A DNA stretch of 7,829 nt from Acidobacteriota bacterium (GTDB taxonomy: Bacteria; Acidobacteriota; Blastocatellia; Pyrinomonadales; Pyrinomonadaceae), in contig SXVE01000417.1 in assembly GCA_005790265.1 (NCBI GenBank), positions 1 to 7,829 of the forward strand, written 5' to 3'. The position numbers were made by a program, and so were the translations under genes. Numbering within the stretch: position 1 is the first letter of the stretch; each line of letters opens with the position of its first letter. Positions 5,887 to 7,829 of this stretch are shown piece by piece. A model generated the notes under the pieces. That model was not told where the DNA came from and did not search any database. It worked only from the letters and a program-made list of their open reading frames with translations.

Positions 5887-7829
5887 ATGAAAAAAATATC
5901 AACGATTGTCGCCGTTTTGGTTTTCGCCGTCGCTCTGCAAACTGCGGTTTTCGCTGTGCCGGTGATTGACCGCCTGCTTAATGAGCAAATATTAAAATCG
6001 CCGCTCGCTTTAACTCCGGTCGTGATAACCTTCGATCACAAAACGACGAACAGCGATTTGGTGATGCTTAAATCGCTCGGCATCACCGGCGGAATTCAGT
6101 TGCGCGAATTGCCGATAGTTTTGACGAGAGTCAATCAGTTGCAATTGAACAATTTAAAGAAAAAAAGCGGAATTCGCTCGCTTTATGCCAATCGCGCATT
6201 GAAATTGATGGATTTGGAAAGCCGCACGATCAGCGGCGTCGAAAGTTTACTGCGCGACGTTGAAGTGCAGAACCGGAACGGCGGTTTGCCGGTTTCGGGG
6301 AAAAATATCGGCGTCGCTTATATTGATACGGGAATTGACGCGACGCATCCCGATTTGGTTTTGGGCGAAAATGTCATTCAGAACGTTTTGTTTCCAACGG
6401 CAGAAATTCCGCTCAATCTCCCGGCGGAATTCGTGCCGATTCTGCCGCTCGAAAATCAGCCGCTCAGCGATGTCGAAGGCGGACACGGAACTTTCGGCGC
6501 GGGCGTCACCGCCGGAACCGGAAAAGCATCGGGCGGTTTGTACAAAGGAATGGCACCGGGCGCGAAATTAATCGGCATCACTGCCGGAAATGATGTCGGG
6601 CTTTCGACCTTCGCCATCATTCAAGCAATGGAATACACGCTGGTCAATCAATTTCGCTACAACATCCGAGTCTGCAACAATTCATACGGCACAACGCTCG
6701 CCGACAATCCGTACGACCCGAATGATCCGGTCAACACGGCGACGCGAATAATGCACGACCGCAATATTACGGTGGTTTTTGCCGCCGGAAACGACGGTGA
6801 AGGCGTAGACAGAATTAATCCTTATTCGGTCGCGCCGTGGGTGATTTCAGTCGGCGCGGCGGAAAAACGCGGTCTCGGAACGCCAGCCGATTTTTCGTCG
6901 CGCGGTAATGACAACGGCACGGGAACCGACACGCCCGGACAGCCGGCTGACCCGGACGCCGTGCCGAATCTGCGTCCCGACATTACCGGCTCCGGCGTTG
7001 ACATCAAAAGCGCGCGTTCCAAAGCGCCGGGCGTCACGAATTTTGCGGGAACGCTGCCGGTGTTCGTCGGCGCCAACGATCTTTCGACGATTCCGCCCGC
7101 GATGCTGCCGTTTTACACGACTTCGCAGGGAACCAGTTTTTCGACGCCGCAAGTTTCCGGCATCGTCGCCTTGATGCTCGAAGCGAATCCGCTGCTGACG
7201 CCCGATCAAATCGTCACGATTTTGCGCCAAACGGCGACGCCGATGCCGTATGAAGAAAGAGTGGTCGGCAGCGGTTACGTTGACGCGCACAACGCCGTTC
7301 GCGCCGCATATTCAATGTCGGCGGTCGCGCATCCGGCGAATCTGTTTCCGGTCAGCGACCCGAATGCGCCGCAGATTTTCGACGCGGCTGACGATCAGCT
7401 CGGAACGACGGCGCAGGACATTCGCGAAGCAAGATTCAAATACGACGCGGCGACCAATCAAGTGATTTACACTTTGTCGCTGACCGATCTCGCCGTTCGC
7501 ACGCCGAATATGCGTTGGACTTTAACTTCTAATTTCGGCGCGACCGAAATTTTTGTCACGGCGTCGGTTGACGAGACGGCAACAACGTTTGAATACGGTA
7601 AAATCACCGTCTTGGCGACCGGCACGAGAAATCAGGAAACGCTCGGCGCGGTTGACGCAGGCATTATCAGCGGAAATCAAATCGTCATTCGCCTGTCGCT
7701 CGACAAAATAAATGCCGCCGTCGGAAGCAGCGTTTTGAACACGACTTCGACCAATACAAAAGCCGACGCGCAAATTATGATCGGTTCGTCGCTGACCGGC
7801 GGATTGCTCTTAAATTCCGATCAGGGAAC
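5887..7829 (+). CDS. Secreted subtilisin-like serine protease (S8), 3'-truncated
   Basis: The frame runs from ATG 5887 with no stop to the window end, 647 complete codons. Residues 1-23 (MKKISTIVAVLVFAVALQTAVFA) are a signal peptide ending in VFA before VPV. Residues about 45-107 (VVITFDHKTTNSD...LVMLKSLGI...LPIVLTRVNQ...IRSLYANRAL) look like an I9-type propeptide that would chaperone and inhibit the enzyme until removed. The S8 triad is D147 (VAYIDTGIDATHPDL), H200 (GGHGTFGAGV) and S417 (GTSFSTPQVSGIVALML), with oxyanion N302 in FAAGNDG; all are intact, so it should be active. PNLRPDITGSGVDI (about 360-373) is typical of AprX-like members. After about residue 475 comes a beta-rich, Thr/Asn-rich region (FDAADDQ...VIYTLSLTDL...) of unknown family that continues past the edge. 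GTG at 5875 is an alternative start, but ATG gives a cleaner signal peptide. No strong ribosome binding site. Substrate unknown; extracellular or periplasmic. Confidence 0.93.
   Translation, partial: MKKISTIVAVLVFAVALQTAVFAVPVIDRLLNEQILKSPLALTPVVITFDHKTTNSDLVMLKSLGITGGIQLRELPIVLTRVNQLQLNNLKKKSGIRSLYANRALKLMDLESRTISGVESLLRDVEVQNRNGGLPVSGKNIGVAYIDTGIDATHPDLVLGENVIQNVLFPTAEIPLNLPAEFVPILPLENQPLSDVEGGHGTFGAGVTAGTGKASGGLYKGMAPGAKLIGITAGNDVGLSTFAIIQAMEYTLVNQFRYNIRVCNNSYGTTLADNPYDPNDPVNTATRIMHDRNITVVFAAGNDGEGVDRINPYSVAPWVISVGAAEKRGLGTPADFSSRGNDNGTGTDTPGQPADPDAVPNLRPDITGSGVDIKSARSKAPGVTNFAGTLPVFVGANDLSTIPPAMLPFYTTSQGTSFSTPQVSGIVALMLEANPLLTPDQIVTILRQTATPMPYEERVVGSGYVDAHNAVRAAYSMSAVAHPANLFPVSDPNAPQIFDAADDQLGTTAQDIREARFKYDAATNQVIYTLSLTDLAVRTPNMRWTLTSNFGATEIFVTASVDETATTFEYGKITVLATGTRNQETLGAVDAGIISGNQIVIRLSLDKINAAVGSSVLNTTSTNTKADAQIMIGSSLTGGLLLNSDQG

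Noticed and set aside
6847..7290. 147-residue minus-strand open frame inside the protease gene
   Set aside because: Arg-rich shadow; the plus strand encodes an intact catalytic domain.

Overview
The window (roughly 48-50% G+C) looks like chromosomal DNA of a Gram-negative environmental bacterium. The codon style (GCG, CCG, GAA, AAA, TCG), a Wza/SLBB-type periplasmic exporter, secreted subtilase and PP0621-like protein would fit Acidobacteriota, possibly Blastocatellia. That placement is an impression from protein style, not something the sequence proves. No prophage, insertion sequence, CRISPR array, tRNA or defence locus is visible.

Layout from left to right: (1) the 3' two-thirds or more of PTS enzyme I (ptsI), open at base 1 and ending at 1377; (2) a 258-bp gap with a good sigma70-type promoter (TTGCCC-17-TATATT) driving an orphan polysaccharide-export (PES + two SLBB) protein; (3) an extended -10 promoter followed by a complete type A RNase P RNA gene (rnpB) that the protein-coding view misses; (4) a small ribbon-helix-helix protein about 50 nt after rnpB, closed by a clear Rho-independent terminator; (5) a translationally coupled pair, a membrane-anchored TPR protein and a small membrane protein with a Cys4 zinc-ribbon-like motif of PP0621 type; (6) a convergent prepilin peptidase gene (pilD) on the minus strand, whose probable terminator lies inside the 3' end of the opposing small gene; (7) a 303-bp divergent intergenic region with a perfect 15-bp palindrome; (8) a secreted subtilisin-like S8 protease with propeptide, running off the right edge.

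The genes do not form one pathway. They are short transcription units: sugar PTS phosphoryl transfer, envelope polysaccharide export, tRNA 5' processing, type IV pilin/type II secretion maturation and extracellular proteolysis. No clearly new multi-gene system was found. The most interesting material is the RNase P RNA: an extra helix outside P1 whose 5' strand begins at the predicted transcription start, an extra hairpin making a three-way junction beside P17, and an enlarged AT-rich P12. Next in interest are the RHH protein with a repeated Arg-rich tail beside rnpB, and the TPR/PP0621-like membrane pair with a near-leaderless promoter.
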